In this document: one piece after another, positions 10,098-18,981 of the stretch | How the letters are laid out: each line of letters opens with the position of its first letter | How positions within the stretch are numbered: the stretch's first letter is position 1 | Source: Catellatospora paridis | GTDB lineage: Bacteria; Actinomycetota; Actinomycetes; Mycobacteriales; Micromonosporaceae | Reading direction: 5' to 3' | DNA: 64,000 bases | NCBI RefSeq assembly: GCF_009720365.1 | Contig: NZ_ML769312.1 | Span: 62,001 to 126,000 of the forward strand | Translations under genes and position numbers: made by a program | Notes under the pieces: generated by a model | The model's input: the letters and a program-made list of their open reading frames with translations, nothing else | The model's database searches: none | What the model was told of the DNA's origin: nothing

Positions 10098-11021
10098 TCA
10101 GCGCATCGTCCACTTCTGGTTGCTGCTGCCCATGCACGTCCACAGCTGGGTGCCCGTGCCGTTGGCGGTGCCGTGGTCCCGGACGTCCACGCACTTGTCG
10201 GCCTGGCGCCCGACGAGGTCGTGGGCCGTGTTCAGGGTGAACCGCTGGGCGCTGCCGCCGTTGCAGCGGGCCACCTGGATGACCGTGCCGTTGGCGGTCG
10301 AGGCCCATGCCGCGTCCAGGCAGAAGCCACCGGTCCGGATGGTGCCGTCCGACTTGATCGTCCACTGCTGCTGGCTGGAGCCGTTGCAGCTCCACAACTG
10401 CACCGGGGCGCCGTCGCGCGCGGCCGCCTGCAGGCACTTGCCTGACTCGTGGCCGACGATCGGCCGTCCGCTCGGCGCGGCCGGGGACGGCGACGGGCGC
10501 GGGGGCGGGGGCGGCTGAGCCACCGGCTTGGCCGAAGCGCTGGGCTGCGGAGCCGTCACGGCGTTGGTCGGCGGCTTCGCGGTGGCGCTCGGGCGGGGCT
10601 GCTGAACTCCGGCCGGACGACCCGTTTGCGGCGGCCGGCTCGGCGCGGAAGGATCCGGCGAGCTGCCGGGTGATCCCGCGTCGAGCGAGGCGGCGGGCCC
10701 CGGGGTGGCGGTAGGCCCCGCGGTGGCGGTGGGCTCGGTGGGGTCGGTAGGCAGCGGTGCGCCGGGCAGGTCGAGTCCGTTGCCGGCGGTGGAACGGGTC
10801 GGCACCGGATCGGCCAGCGAAGGCCCGTTGCCGGTTCCGGTCGCCGCCACCACGGCGGCGGCGGTGACAAGAACCGCGCCGAGGCCGGCGGCGAGGGCGA
10901 GCTTGGGACTCCACGCACCGGCCCGCCGGTCGGCGGGGCCGTCCATCGCGGCCAGCAGGTACGGGCGTGGCGCGCCCTCCGGCACGTCGAGGGTGTCGTC
11001 GGCGTCTTCCTGGTGGGTCAC
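10098..11021 (-). CDS. Membrane-anchored CBM13 / ricin-B lectin protein
   Basis: The 307-aa protein has a short cytoplasmic N-terminus, one transmembrane segment (about 40-60), a long Pro/Thr/Ser linker (about 65-185) typical of wall-spanning stalks, and a C-terminal ricin-B lectin domain (about 185-307) with repeated QxW-type motifs (QQW, QRF, QKW) and paired Cys. It should bind carbohydrate outside the cell. Its start is GTG 11021 after GAGGACG. It lies 50 bp downstream of the 751-aa gene on the same strand and ends 38 bp from the convergent LAL gene, so it is probably the last gene of the leftward cluster. The carbohydrate ligand cannot be read from the sequence. Confidence 0.85.
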   Translation of the reverse strand: MTHQEDADDTLDVPEGAPRPYLLAAMDGPADRRAGAWSPKLALAAGLGAVLVTAAAVVAATGTGNGPSLADPVPTRSTAGNGLDLPGAPLPTDPTEPTATAGPTATPGPAASLDAGSPGSSPDPSAPSRPPQTGRPAGVQQPRPSATAKPPTNAVTAPQPSASAKPVAQPPPPPRPSPSPAAPSGRPIVGHESGKCLQAAARDGAPVQLWSCNGSSQQQWTIKSDGTIRTGGFCLDAAWASTANGTVIQVARCNGGSAQRFTLNTAHDLVGRQADKCVDVRDHGTANGTGTQLWTCMGSSNQKWTMR

Positions 11022-11071
11022 GGGTCGTCCTCGGGTTCGGTTGACAGGGTCGTCCGGCGGGCCGCGCCGGG

Positions 11072-13327
11072 CTAGCGGCGGCGGGCCGCGTCGGCGCGCA
11101 GGCTTTCCAGGACCTGCTCGGTGGACGGGCCGCCCGCATCGGGACCCGCGAGTTCGCGCAGCAGCACCCGGCGTACGCCGTCGGGGCCGGTGGCGGTGTC
11201 GAGCACCGTGAACACGGTGCCCGGTGCGAACAGGACCTCGTCACGGTCGGAGAGCACCCCGGGGCGCCGCCCGGTGAGCGAGTACACGGTGAACCCGTCG
11301 TAGCGGTCGCCGTCCGGAGCCTGCCCGCCCGCCCGCAGCAGGCCGGGGCTGATAAGGACGTCGCCCGCCCGGTGCGGGACCGGGTCGGCGGGAGCCCAGG
11401 CGCGCACCGGGCCCAGCGCGGTGGGCAGCCGGTTCAGGCCGCTGAGCAGGCAGGCACGCAGCGCGGGTTCGGTGCCGGTCCGGTCCGGTCGCAGCGTCGC
11501 CGCGACGGCGACCAGGTCGGCCACGACGGCGTCGGCGGATTCGTCGACGCCGGGCCGGATGCCCGGCAGCCGCACCAGCAACTGGGCGACGTCACGGGCG
11601 TGCACGTCGTACCGGGCGCCCAGGTGCTCGCGGACGCGCCGCTGCTCGTGGACGTTGCTGCGGCGGGGTGCGGGTGCGGGCACCGCGCCCGGCTGGCGGC
11701 GCAGCGGCGGCATCGGTGGCAGCGCGGCCGCCGCCGGAGCCGTCGGCGCGGTGGACACCGCCGGTGGCGGAGCCGCGTCGCGGGCGGTCGGCCAGGCGGT
11801 GGAACGTCGTGTGGTGCTCGGCGGGGCGGGCTCGGGTTCCGCCGTCCGGTGCCCCGGCGGCGGGGGTGCCGGCACCTCGGTGGCCTGCGGCTGCGACGGT
11901 GGCGCGGCGGCGGACGCGCGTGGCACGGTGACGGCCGCCGCGGACAGGGTCGCGGGCGCGGCGACGGCTGCCGGGGCCGACCCCACCTGCGGGGCCGTCA
12001 GCAGCGGCGGAGCCGGGGGCACCTGGGGTGCGGACACCACCGGCGGCACGGCCGGTACGGCGGGCGCGGTCAGCGGGGCGGGTATCGCGGAGTTCACCGG
12101 TGCGGTCGCGTCCGGGTCATGGTCCGTGGGCTGCTGGCGGTGCCGGGCGGATCGCGGGTCGGCCTGCGGGGCGGTGGCCTCGGTGCGCTGCTCGAAGCGC
12201 AGGCTCTCGCGGATGTCGGCGGGCAGGCGCGCGGCGAGCAGCCGGGCGAGGTCGTGGGCTTCGGCACCGGTCACGTCGACGAGGAAGGTGGCGCCGCCGT
12301 CAGCTGGGCGCAGCCGCACGTCGTCGCCGTGCGGGGCGTCCGCCTCGCGCAACCAGTAGCCGCCGCGTACGACCTCGACGAGCCACCGGTCGCCCACGTC
12401 CTCGACCGGGCGGCCCGTCACCAGCTGTCCCGAGGTGGGGCTGATCCACGAGTCGATCCGGGGCGCCGGCTCGTCGGCCAGGTAGGACATCGTCTGTGCG
12501 ACGGGCCGGGGCCCGGTGCGACCGGCGGCGTCGACGGGCACGTGGTAGGTCGTGCCGCGCGAGCGCACCGGCAGCCCGGCCGTGCGTCCGACGGTGACGC
12601 GCAGCTCCGTGCTGAGCCGCCCCGCCACCGTGTCGAGCAGCGAACCCCAGGGGCCGTACGGCATCAGCACCAGCCCGCCCAGCGCGGTGCGCGGCAGGCG
12701 GCTGAGCCAGCGGTACACCTTGCGCGGCGACGGCGGCTCGCGATCGGGCTGCCCGACCAGCACCACCACGCGTTCGGCGTCGACCTCGATCGCGTACGCG
12801 GGGTCGTCCGGAGGCAGCGGCCGACGATGGGGGCGGTGCAGCCAGAAGCCGGCGGGCAGGTCGTGCGCGACCAGGCCGTGCAGCCGGCCGAACGGCTGCC
12901 GGGGCAGCGGGACCTGCCACTGCGGGGCCGGATGGCGGGGCGCGCCGATGTCGCGGGCCCGCTCGCCCGGCCGGTGCAGGCGCCAGGAGTGGGCGCGGGG
13001 CCGCCGGACGACGAACAGGGAGCCCGGACCGACGAGCATGGTCGGTCCCAGCGGTGCGACGACGTCGATGCTCAGCCGGTCGGCGAGCTGCTGGGCGATC
13101 GGCCCCGTCCCGGCCGCGGAGCAGGCGAGCCGGATCGAGGCCGCCCTGGGCAGCTCCGCACCGATCAGGCGGGCCACCGGCTCCGGCGACAGCGGGGCGT
13201 CCCCGGCGAGCAGCACCGTGTGCCGGTCACGCTCGGACGGCAGCGCCTCGACCAGGTGGCGCGGAAGCCCATCGTCCACGCCGATCACCAGCGTGTGCCC
13301 GTACCAACGGGCCGTCAACTCGCTCAT
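11072..13327 (-). CDS. Pro-rich hypothetical with possible C-terminal ADP-ribosyltransferase-like domain
   Basis: The frame opens at 13384, but ATG 13327 has AGGAGG eight bases upstream and gives 751 aa. Residues 1-110 look like a small alpha/beta domain (HTVLLAGD then later LFVVRRP) whose layout resembles the end of the giant protein. Residues about 110-370 are further globular sequence of unknown type. About 385-560 is a Pro/Ala/Thr linker. The last 190 residues contain R642 (VRAWAP), S683 (VYSLTGRR) and E697 in DRDEVLFAPGTVFTVL. This order and the EVLFxPGTxFxV end are reminiscent of ADP-ribosyltransferases, but the first Glu/Gln of the usual ExE/QxE pair is Arg here. It probably shares an operon with the flanking regulator and lectin genes. 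The function is not established. Confidence 0.8.
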   Translation of the reverse strand: MSELTARWYGHTLVIGVDDGLPRHLVEALPSERDRHTVLLAGDAPLSPEPVARLIGAELPRAASIRLACSAAGTGPIAQQLADRLSIDVVAPLGPTMLVGPGSLFVVRRPRAHSWRLHRPGERARDIGAPRHPAPQWQVPLPRQPFGRLHGLVAHDLPAGFWLHRPHRRPLPPDDPAYAIEVDAERVVVLVGQPDREPPSPRKVYRWLSRLPRTALGGLVLMPYGPWGSLLDTVAGRLSTELRVTVGRTAGLPVRSRGTTYHVPVDAAGRTGPRPVAQTMSYLADEPAPRIDSWISPTSGQLVTGRPVEDVGDRWLVEVVRGGYWLREADAPHGDDVRLRPADGGATFLVDVTGAEAHDLARLLAARLPADIRESLRFEQRTEATAPQADPRSARHRQQPTDHDPDATAPVNSAIPAPLTAPAVPAVPPVVSAPQVPPAPPLLTAPQVGSAPAAVAAPATLSAAAVTVPRASAAAPPSQPQATEVPAPPPPGHRTAEPEPAPPSTTRRSTAWPTARDAAPPPAVSTAPTAPAAAALPPMPPLRRQPGAVPAPAPRRSNVHEQRRVREHLGARYDVHARDVAQLLVRLPGIRPGVDESADAVVADLVAVAATLRPDRTGTEPALRACLLSGLNRLPTALGPVRAWAPADPVPHRAGDVLISPGLLRAGGQAPDGDRYDGFTVYSLTGRRPGVLSDRDEVLFAPGTVFTVLDTATGPDGVRRVLLRELAGPDAGGPSTEQVLESLRADAARRR

Positions 13328-13408
13328 CGCAGGGCCTCCTCGGCCGACATCGTCCCCCGCCGAGTGGCGGACGGGGAGGCCCATACGGGGCCCATTCGGT
13401 CAGCGCGG

Positions 13409-14602
13409 TCAGTGCTGGCGCGGTTCCGCCATGGGGAACTCGTCCTCGTCGTGACCGGCAGGACTGTGCTCGACCAGCCGATACCCGCGCTTCATCACGG
13501 TCTGGACCAGCTCGACGCCCCGCAGCGCGCGGCGCAGCCGCGACACCGCCATCTCGATCGCGTGGTCGTCGGCGCTGGCCCAGAACGGCAGCTGCCCGCG
13601 CACCTCGGCGGGGGACAGCACCCGGTCGGGGTGGCGGGCCAGCACGCGCAGCACGGCCATCGGCCCCTGCTGCAGCGTGATCAGCTCGCCGTCGAGCAGG
13701 ACGGCCTCACCGCGGATCTCCAGGGTGTGCCGGTCGGCCTCCAGGCGGTGCGCCCGCTGCCGCAGCGCGTCCCGTACGGCGGCCGTGAGCTGCTCCGGGT
13801 AGGGGGCCGCGGCGACCTGCACGGGGATCTTCAGCTCCCGCAGCGGTGCGGCGGTCAGCGGGCCGAGGCAGACCGTGGCCACGTCGGAGGTGAGGGCCTG
13901 GCGCAGCTCGTCGAACTGGTCGCAGGTGCGGGCGTGCCACAGCAGGCTCCGGACGGCCTCGGCACTGGTCAGCGTGATCGCGTCGACGTGGCGCCGGACG
14001 ATCTGGTTGACCAGGCGGCGCATCGTGTCCGGGCTGATCGAGGGCAGCACCTGGAACGTCGGCACGGCCACCACCTCGTGCCCGGCCTCGCTGAGCGTAT
14101 GGGCCAGCTCGTGCATGGCCGGGGTGTACAGCTGCAGCGCGATCGTCTGGCCCGGTGGCAGCCGGTGGCGCAGGTGCATGACCAGGCCGTCGGTGGTGTT
14201 GTCCACCGCGGACGAGATGTCGGTGAAGCCCAGGGCCCGCAAGGCGTCGGCGCAGCGGGGATTGCTGGCCAGCAGCCTGGCGTGGCCGAACCTGGCCAGC
14301 AGCGGCACGTCCAGCCGCCAGCTGCGCGCGGCGGCCATCCAGTAGTTGAACTCGACCGCGGCGGTGACCACGAGGTGGTCGATGGGGCTGGTCAGGCAGG
14401 CCATGGTGGCGCGCTGGAGGGTTTCCTCCACCGGCTGGGCCAGCGTGCGCACGGACTGCACGCTGACGACCCGGGCGCCCTCGGCCGCCAGGTCCGCGGC
14501 CATGGGGTGGCGGCGCAGTTCGCTGATCACGGCCACGGCGAAACCCGCCAGCGCGCCGACGGGCGGCGGATCTGGCGGGCGTTGCCTGGCTCGTGTCGGC
14601 AC
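13409..14602 (-). CDS. HemD-like / winged-helix transcriptional regulator
   Basis: Of 397 aa, the first 260 or so form a uroporphyrinogen-III synthase (HemD) fold. They are followed by an OmpR-type winged helix (about 285-385; GQLPFWASADDHAIEMAVSR and VQTVMKRGYRLV). This architecture is known for actinobacterial regulators such as the NnaR type, where the HemD part acts as a sensor rather than an enzyme. Start GTG 14602 follows GGAAGGG; the frame extends to 14719 without support. It heads the leftward cluster with the 751-aa and lectin genes (gap 81 bp). No nitrogen-assimilation genes are nearby, so a local target is at least as likely as nitrate/nitrite control. Confidence 0.85.
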   Translation of the reverse strand: MPTRARQRPPDPPPVGALAGFAVAVISELRRHPMAADLAAEGARVVSVQSVRTLAQPVEETLQRATMACLTSPIDHLVVTAAVEFNYWMAAARSWRLDVPLLARFGHARLLASNPRCADALRALGFTDISSAVDNTTDGLVMHLRHRLPPGQTIALQLYTPAMHELAHTLSEAGHEVVAVPTFQVLPSISPDTMRRLVNQIVRRHVDAITLTSAEAVRSLLWHARTCDQFDELRQALTSDVATVCLGPLTAAPLRELKIPVQVAAAPYPEQLTAAVRDALRQRAHRLEADRHTLEIRGEAVLLDGELITLQQGPMAVLRVLARHPDRVLSPAEVRGQLPFWASADDHAIEMAVSRLRRALRGVELVQTVMKRGYRLVEHSPAGHDEDEFPMAEPRQH

Positions 14603-14981
14603 GGGACCCTTCCGGCGGCGTTGAGGACACTCCTTAATACGCGTCGCGCGGCGGCTCGGATTGGCCGCCCCGCCGGTTTTTCGCCCCCGGGCAAACCGCC
14701 GACGAAATGTTTCCGGCATGTTTCCGCTCGTTCACCAGACGGAGCATGCCACGAGTCGCAAATAGATGGTTCTTGACCGTTATGCCCGGCGAGATGGGTC
14801 CGTTTCGAGGGAAAGGACGGTGCACGGCCGCCCGTCCGGTGAGCAACAAGGCGGTTACGTTTCACGTTGCGCACAGGTGTTCCGTAACCGAAGCGCCACC
14901 CGAACACTGACTGGCGACAACGACTCCCGCCACGGACATCGATCCCGGCGGGGTCCACCACTGACATGTCGGGAGAGGCGT
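14603..14981. promoter_or_regulatory. Divergent promoter region between HemD/wHTH regulator and sugar ABC operon
   Basis: The 379 bp hold no convincing gene. They contain a direct repeat of ATGTTTCCG at 14707-14715 and 14718-14726. The 11-bp period is one helical turn, as OmpR-type winged helices prefer. A longer-range inverted pair GGTTACG (14853-14859) and CGTAACC (14883-14889) lies nearer the ABC operon. These are candidate binding sites only. Confidence 0.5.
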
Positions 14982-16169
14982 GTGGCTGAGGTCGCGCTCG
15001 CCGAGATAGGCAAGCGGTACGCAGACGGCACCAGGGCGGTCGAGAATCTGAGCCTGCAGATCGCCGACGGCGAGTTCCTCGTCCTGGTCGGCCCGTCAGG
15101 CTGCGGCAAGAGCACCGCACTGCGCATGATCGCCGGACTCGAGGACATCAGCGAGGGCACCCTGCGCATCGGTGACCGCGTGGTCAACCGGGTGCCGGCC
15201 CGCGACAGAGACGTCGCGATGGTGTTCCAGAGCTACGCGCTCTACCCGCACCTCGACGTCTACGACAACATCGGCTTCGGGCTGCGGCTGCGGGGCATGC
15301 GGGACAAGGAGATCGCACCCCGGGTCAACGCGGTCGCCGACACCCTGGGGCTCACCGAACACCTGCGGCGGCGTCCGGCGTCGCTGTCGGGCGGCCAGCG
15401 CCAGCGCGTCGCGATGGGCCGCGCGATGGTGCGCGAGCCTGCCGTCTACCTGATGGACGAGCCGCTGTCCAACCTCGACGCCAAGCTGCGGGTGCAGATG
15501 CGCGCCGAGATCGGCCGGATCACCCGGCGCACCGGCGTGACCACCGTCTACGTCACCCACGACCAGACCGAGGCGATGACGCTGGGCGACCGCGTGGCGG
15601 TCATGCGCAAGGGCCTGCTGCAGCAGGTCGCCGCCCCGCAGGAGCTCTACGACAACCCGGTGAACATGTTCGTCGCGGGCTTCATCGGCTCGCCGCCGAT
15701 GAACCTCGTCGAGGGCGTGTTCACCGACGACGGCGGCGTGCTGCGGCTCGCGCTGGGCGAACGGAACCTACGGGTCGACGACGCCCTGCTGCACACGAAG
15801 CCGGGGCTGCGCGCCTACCTGGGCCGACGCGTCGTGGTCGGGGTACGCGCCGAGGACCTGCGCGACGCCGCGCTGGACCGGGCCGACGAGGACACGGTCC
15901 TGACCGCCGAGGCCGAACTGACCGAGGCGCTGGGCTCGGACCTGTACGTGCACTTCAGCCTGCCCGTGCCCGCGGTGGTCAGCGAGGACACCCGCGAACT
16001 GGCCCGCGACGCCGGCGCCGAGCCGCAGCACGAACGGGCCGACCGGACCGCGGTCGTGGCCCGGTTCAGCCCGCGCTCCACGGCTCGGGCCGGTGACCGG
16101 ATCTCCGTCGCCGTCGACACCGCGCGACTGCACGTGTTCGACGCCGACACCGGTCGCAGCATCCACTGA
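14982..16169 (+). CDS. Sugar ABC importer ATP-binding protein (MsmK/UgpC type)
   Basis: The 395-aa cytoplasmic ATPase of a carbohydrate importer shows Walker A (GPSGCGKST, about 38-46), signature LSGGQRQRV (about 135-143), Walker B (VYLMDEPLSNLDAK, about 155-168) and the H-loop (VTHDQTEAM). A C-terminal TOBE-like region follows, as in MsmK/UgpC/MalK. GTG 14982 follows GGGAGAGG; the frame is open further upstream but the family alignment begins here. It is the first gene of a four-gene import operon. In many actinobacteria one such ATPase serves several importers from a separate locus; here it is linked to its own lipoprotein and permeases. Confidence 0.93.
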   Translation: MAEVALAEIGKRYADGTRAVENLSLQIADGEFLVLVGPSGCGKSTALRMIAGLEDISEGTLRIGDRVVNRVPARDRDVAMVFQSYALYPHLDVYDNIGFGLRLRGMRDKEIAPRVNAVADTLGLTEHLRRRPASLSGGQRQRVAMGRAMVREPAVYLMDEPLSNLDAKLRVQMRAEIGRITRRTGVTTVYVTHDQTEAMTLGDRVAVMRKGLLQQVAAPQELYDNPVNMFVAGFIGSPPMNLVEGVFTDDGGVLRLALGERNLRVDDALLHTKPGLRAYLGRRVVVGVRAEDLRDAALDRADEDTVLTAEAELTEALGSDLYVHFSLPVPAVVSEDTRELARDAGAEPQHERADRTAVVARFSPRSTARAGDRISVAVDTARLHVFDADTGRSIH

Positions 16170-16252
16170 ATCGACTTCCGGCTGCCGGGGCTCCTACCCC
16201 CCGGAAACCAGTCGGACAGAGGTACCGCTTCTTCTCCAGAAGGGAATGTTAG

Positions 16253-17563
16253 ATGAGAATCAGTCTGCGCGCAGCCGCGCTGGCCTCGGTCGCCGTCCTG
16301 GCCGCCGCCGGGTGCAGCGGCACGGCCGACCCCACCACCACCGGAGGCGCCGGCCCCCTGGCCGGCCAGTCCCTGGAGGTGGCCGGCACCTGGTCGGGCA
16401 CCGAGCAGGAGAGCTTCCAGCAGGTGCTGGACGCGTTCGCCACCAAGACCGGCGCGACGGTCAAGTACACCTCCGGCGGCGACGACCTCGCCGCGCTGAT
16501 CAACAGCCGGCTGGCCGGCGGCTCGCCGCCGGACGTGGCGCTGATCCCGCAGCCCGGCGTCGTCAACGAGTTCGCCCGCAAGGGCGCGATCAAGGAGCTG
16601 ACCGGCGAGGCCGCCACCGCGGTCGCGGCCAACTTCTCCCCGGCCTGGCAGCAGCTCGGCTCGGTCGACGGCAAGCTCTACGGCGTCTATTTCAAGGTCG
16701 CCAACAAGTCGGTGGTCTGGTACCGCACCGACAAGTTCGCCGAGGCCGGCGTGCAGCCACCGGCCACCTGGGAGGACTTCGTCAAGGTCACCAAGACCCT
16801 CGCCGACGCGGGCATCTCGCCGATGGCGGTGCCCGGCGGCGACGGCTGGACGCTGACCGACTGGTTCGAGAACGTCTACCTGCGGGTCGGCGGCTCGGAG
16901 AACTACGACAAGCTGTCCCGCCACGAGATTGCCTGGACCGACCCCACCGTGGTGCAGACGCTGCAGCTGCTGGGCCAGTACTGGGGCGACGCCAAGGCGG
17001 TGCAGGGCGGCGCGAAGGGCGCGGTCCAGCTGAAGTTCACCCAGTCCATCGCGGACGTCTTCGGTGAGAAGCCGCAGTCGGCGATGCTGTTCGAGGGCGA
17101 CTTCGTCGCTGCGGAGATCAACAAGCTGGGCAAGGTCAAGGTCGGTGAGGGCGCCAAGTTCTTCGACTGGCCGGCCGTCAACGGCTCGAAGCCCGCCGTC
17201 GTGACCGCCGGCGACCAGGCCGTGGCGTTCAAGGACAGCCCGGCGGCCCAGCAGCTGATCGCCTTCCTGGCCTCGCCGGAAGCCGCGAAGATCATGGCGG
17301 CCAAGGGCGGGTTCCTGTCGGCGAACAAGAACCTGGACACCAAGGCCTACCCCGACCCGACCACGGTCGCGCTCGCGGAGTCGGTGGTCAAGGCAGACCT
17401 GCTGCGCTTCGACCTGTCCGACCTCACGCCGCAGACCTTCGGCGGCGGCACGGGAGCCTCGATGTGGCGTCTGCTGCAGGACTTCCTGACCAACCCGGCC
17501 GACCCGGCCGGCACCGCCGCCAAGCTCGAGGCAGCCGCCAAGAAGGACTTCGGAGGTAAGTGA
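16253..17563 (+). CDS. Sugar-binding lipoprotein (family 1 extracellular solute-binding)
   Basis: The 436-aa protein has a lipoprotein signal peptide with the lipobox ending AAAG-Cys21, so it should be anchored outside the membrane. The mature part has the family-1 solute-binding layout (AGTWSGTEQESFQQVLDAF at the start; later YGVYFKVANKSVVWYRTDKF). The presumed ligand is an oligosaccharide; trehalose or another alpha-glucoside fits the downstream treS, but that is inference. ATG 16253 has AGAAGGGA upstream. Its TGA overlaps the ATG of the next permease by one base, so the two are translationally coupled. Confidence 0.93.
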   Translation: MRISLRAAALASVAVLAAAGCSGTADPTTTGGAGPLAGQSLEVAGTWSGTEQESFQQVLDAFATKTGATVKYTSGGDDLAALINSRLAGGSPPDVALIPQPGVVNEFARKGAIKELTGEAATAVAANFSPAWQQLGSVDGKLYGVYFKVANKSVVWYRTDKFAEAGVQPPATWEDFVKVTKTLADAGISPMAVPGGDGWTLTDWFENVYLRVGGSENYDKLSRHEIAWTDPTVVQTLQLLGQYWGDAKAVQGGAKGAVQLKFTQSIADVFGEKPQSAMLFEGDFVAAEINKLGKVKVGEGAKFFDWPAVNGSKPAVVTAGDQAVAFKDSPAAQQLIAFLASPEAAKIMAAKGGFLSANKNLDTKAYPDPTTVALAESVVKADLLRFDLSDLTPQTFGGGTGASMWRLLQDFLTNPADPAGTAAKLEAAAKKDFGGK

Positions 17564-18981
17564 TGACACGCGCGTCCGAGCCGGTCGGCGAGGTCGTCAC
17601 AGCGGTCGCTGTGCACGGCTCGCAGGCACCGGTCGACGGCCAGACCCCGACGGCGGCGCCCCGCGCCGACCGGCCGGGCGCGCCCGGCGCGCGGTCCGCG
17701 CGCCGGGAGGGCCAGCCCTGGAAAGACAAGCTGACCAGCGTCTGGTTCCTCGCCCCCGCCGTGATCGTCCTGCTGACCCTGGTGGCGTACCCGATCGTCT
17801 ACACGGTCTGGCTCAGCCTGCACAGCTCCGACGGAGCCTCCTTCGTCGGCATCGACAACTACGTACGGATGTTCACCGCGCCGGAGACCCGCCACGCCAT
17901 CGTCAACAACATCGTCTGGGTCGTGGTCGCGCCCTCCCTGGTGACCGCGATGGGCCTGGTCTTCGCCGTGCTGATCGAACGGGTGCGGCTGGCCTCGGTG
18001 TTCAAGGCCGTGGTCTTCATGCCGATGGCGATCTCGTTCCTCGCCGCCGGGGTGACCTTCCGCATGGTCTACGACGAGAGCCCCGACCGCGGCCTGCTCA
18101 ACGCGGCCGTGGTGACGGTGCACGACGCCTTCAGCCCGCCGTCGCAGTACTTCGGCGCACGGCCCCGCGACGGCGCGCCGCTGACCGAGGCCGCGGGCGG
18201 CTTCGAGACCACCGCGACCACGGGCACGACCGTGCTGATGCCGCTGGTGGGCTTGCCGCAGGACCGGGTGCCCGCCGACGCCGTCCCGGCGGCGGCCCCG
18301 CCGGGCGGCGGGTTGGCCGGGGTGGTGTGGCTGGACTTCACCCCCGGCGGCGGAGGCACCGCCGGGGTCATCGACCCGGTCGAGCGCGGACTGCCGGCCA
18401 TCACGGTCCAGGCGCTGCGCGACGGCGCCGTGGTGGCCACCACGCAGACCGGCCCGGACGGCAGGTTCGCCTTCGCCGGGCTCGCCGACGGCGGCTACAC
18501 GGTGCGGCTGAGCCCGGACAACTTCACCGCCCCGTTCAACGGGGTGACCTGGCTCGGGCCGTCGCTGGTGACCCCGTCGATCATTCTGGCCTACATCTGG
18601 ATCTGGGCGGGCTTCGCCATGGTGCTGATCACGGCGGGCCTGTCGGCGATCCCGCGCGACGCGCTGGAGGCGGCCCGGGTCGACGGCGCCTCCGAGTGGC
18701 AGGTGTTCCGGCGGGTGACCGTGCCGCTGGTGCGCCCGGTGCTGGTCGTGGTGCTGGTGACCCTGACCATCAACGTGCTCAAGATCTTCGACCTGGTGAT
18801 GGTGCTGGCCCCGGAGTCGTCGCAGGACGACGCCAACGTGATCGCCCTGCAGATGTACCGGGTCTCGTTCGGCGGGGGACTGGACTTCGGGCTCGGCAGC
18901 GCGCTGGGCGTGCTGCTGTTCCTGCTGGTCCTGCCGGCGATGTTGTTCAACATCCGACGCATGCGGAGGGAGCAGAGGTGA
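17563..18981 (+). CDS. Sugar ABC permease with large extracellular beta-domain insertion
   Basis: This is a MalF/UgpA-type permease of 472 aa, about 150 longer than usual. TM segments lie near 60-85, 112-138 and 145-168. The core then breaks at GLLNA (about 177-181) and resumes at LVTPSIILAYIWIW (about 335-350), with the EAA motif (EAARVDGASEWQVFRR) at about 369-384 and further TMs after. The insert at about 183-335 contains a prealbumin/SdrD-B-like unit: GVVWLDF, then TQTGPDGRFAFAGLADGGYTVRL. E. coli MalF carries its P2 domain between TM3 and TM4, a similar place. ATG 17563 is preceded by GGAGG. The last codons overlap the next start (GTGA). Confidence 0.92.
   Translation: MTRASEPVGEVVTAVAVHGSQAPVDGQTPTAAPRADRPGAPGARSARREGQPWKDKLTSVWFLAPAVIVLLTLVAYPIVYTVWLSLHSSDGASFVGIDNYVRMFTAPETRHAIVNNIVWVVVAPSLVTAMGLVFAVLIERVRLASVFKAVVFMPMAISFLAAGVTFRMVYDESPDRGLLNAAVVTVHDAFSPPSQYFGARPRDGAPLTEAAGGFETTATTGTTVLMPLVGLPQDRVPADAVPAAAPPGGGLAGVVWLDFTPGGGGTAGVIDPVERGLPAITVQALRDGAVVATTQTGPDGRFAFAGLADGGYTVRLSPDNFTAPFNGVTWLGPSLVTPSIILAYIWIWAGFAMVLITAGLSAIPRDALEAARVDGASEWQVFRRVTVPLVRPVLVVVLVTLTINVLKIFDLVMVLAPESSQDDANVIALQMYRVSFGGGLDFGLGSALGVLLFLLVLPAMLFNIRRMRREQR

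Noticed and set aside
8755-11244. 829-codon reverse frame
   Set aside because: It runs antisense to the LAL gene and out of frame with the lectin gene; composition is that of a shadow frame.
11372-14776. 1134-codon forward frame
   Set aside because: Antisense to two well-supported reverse genes and rich in Arg/Gly/Gln; no domain seen.
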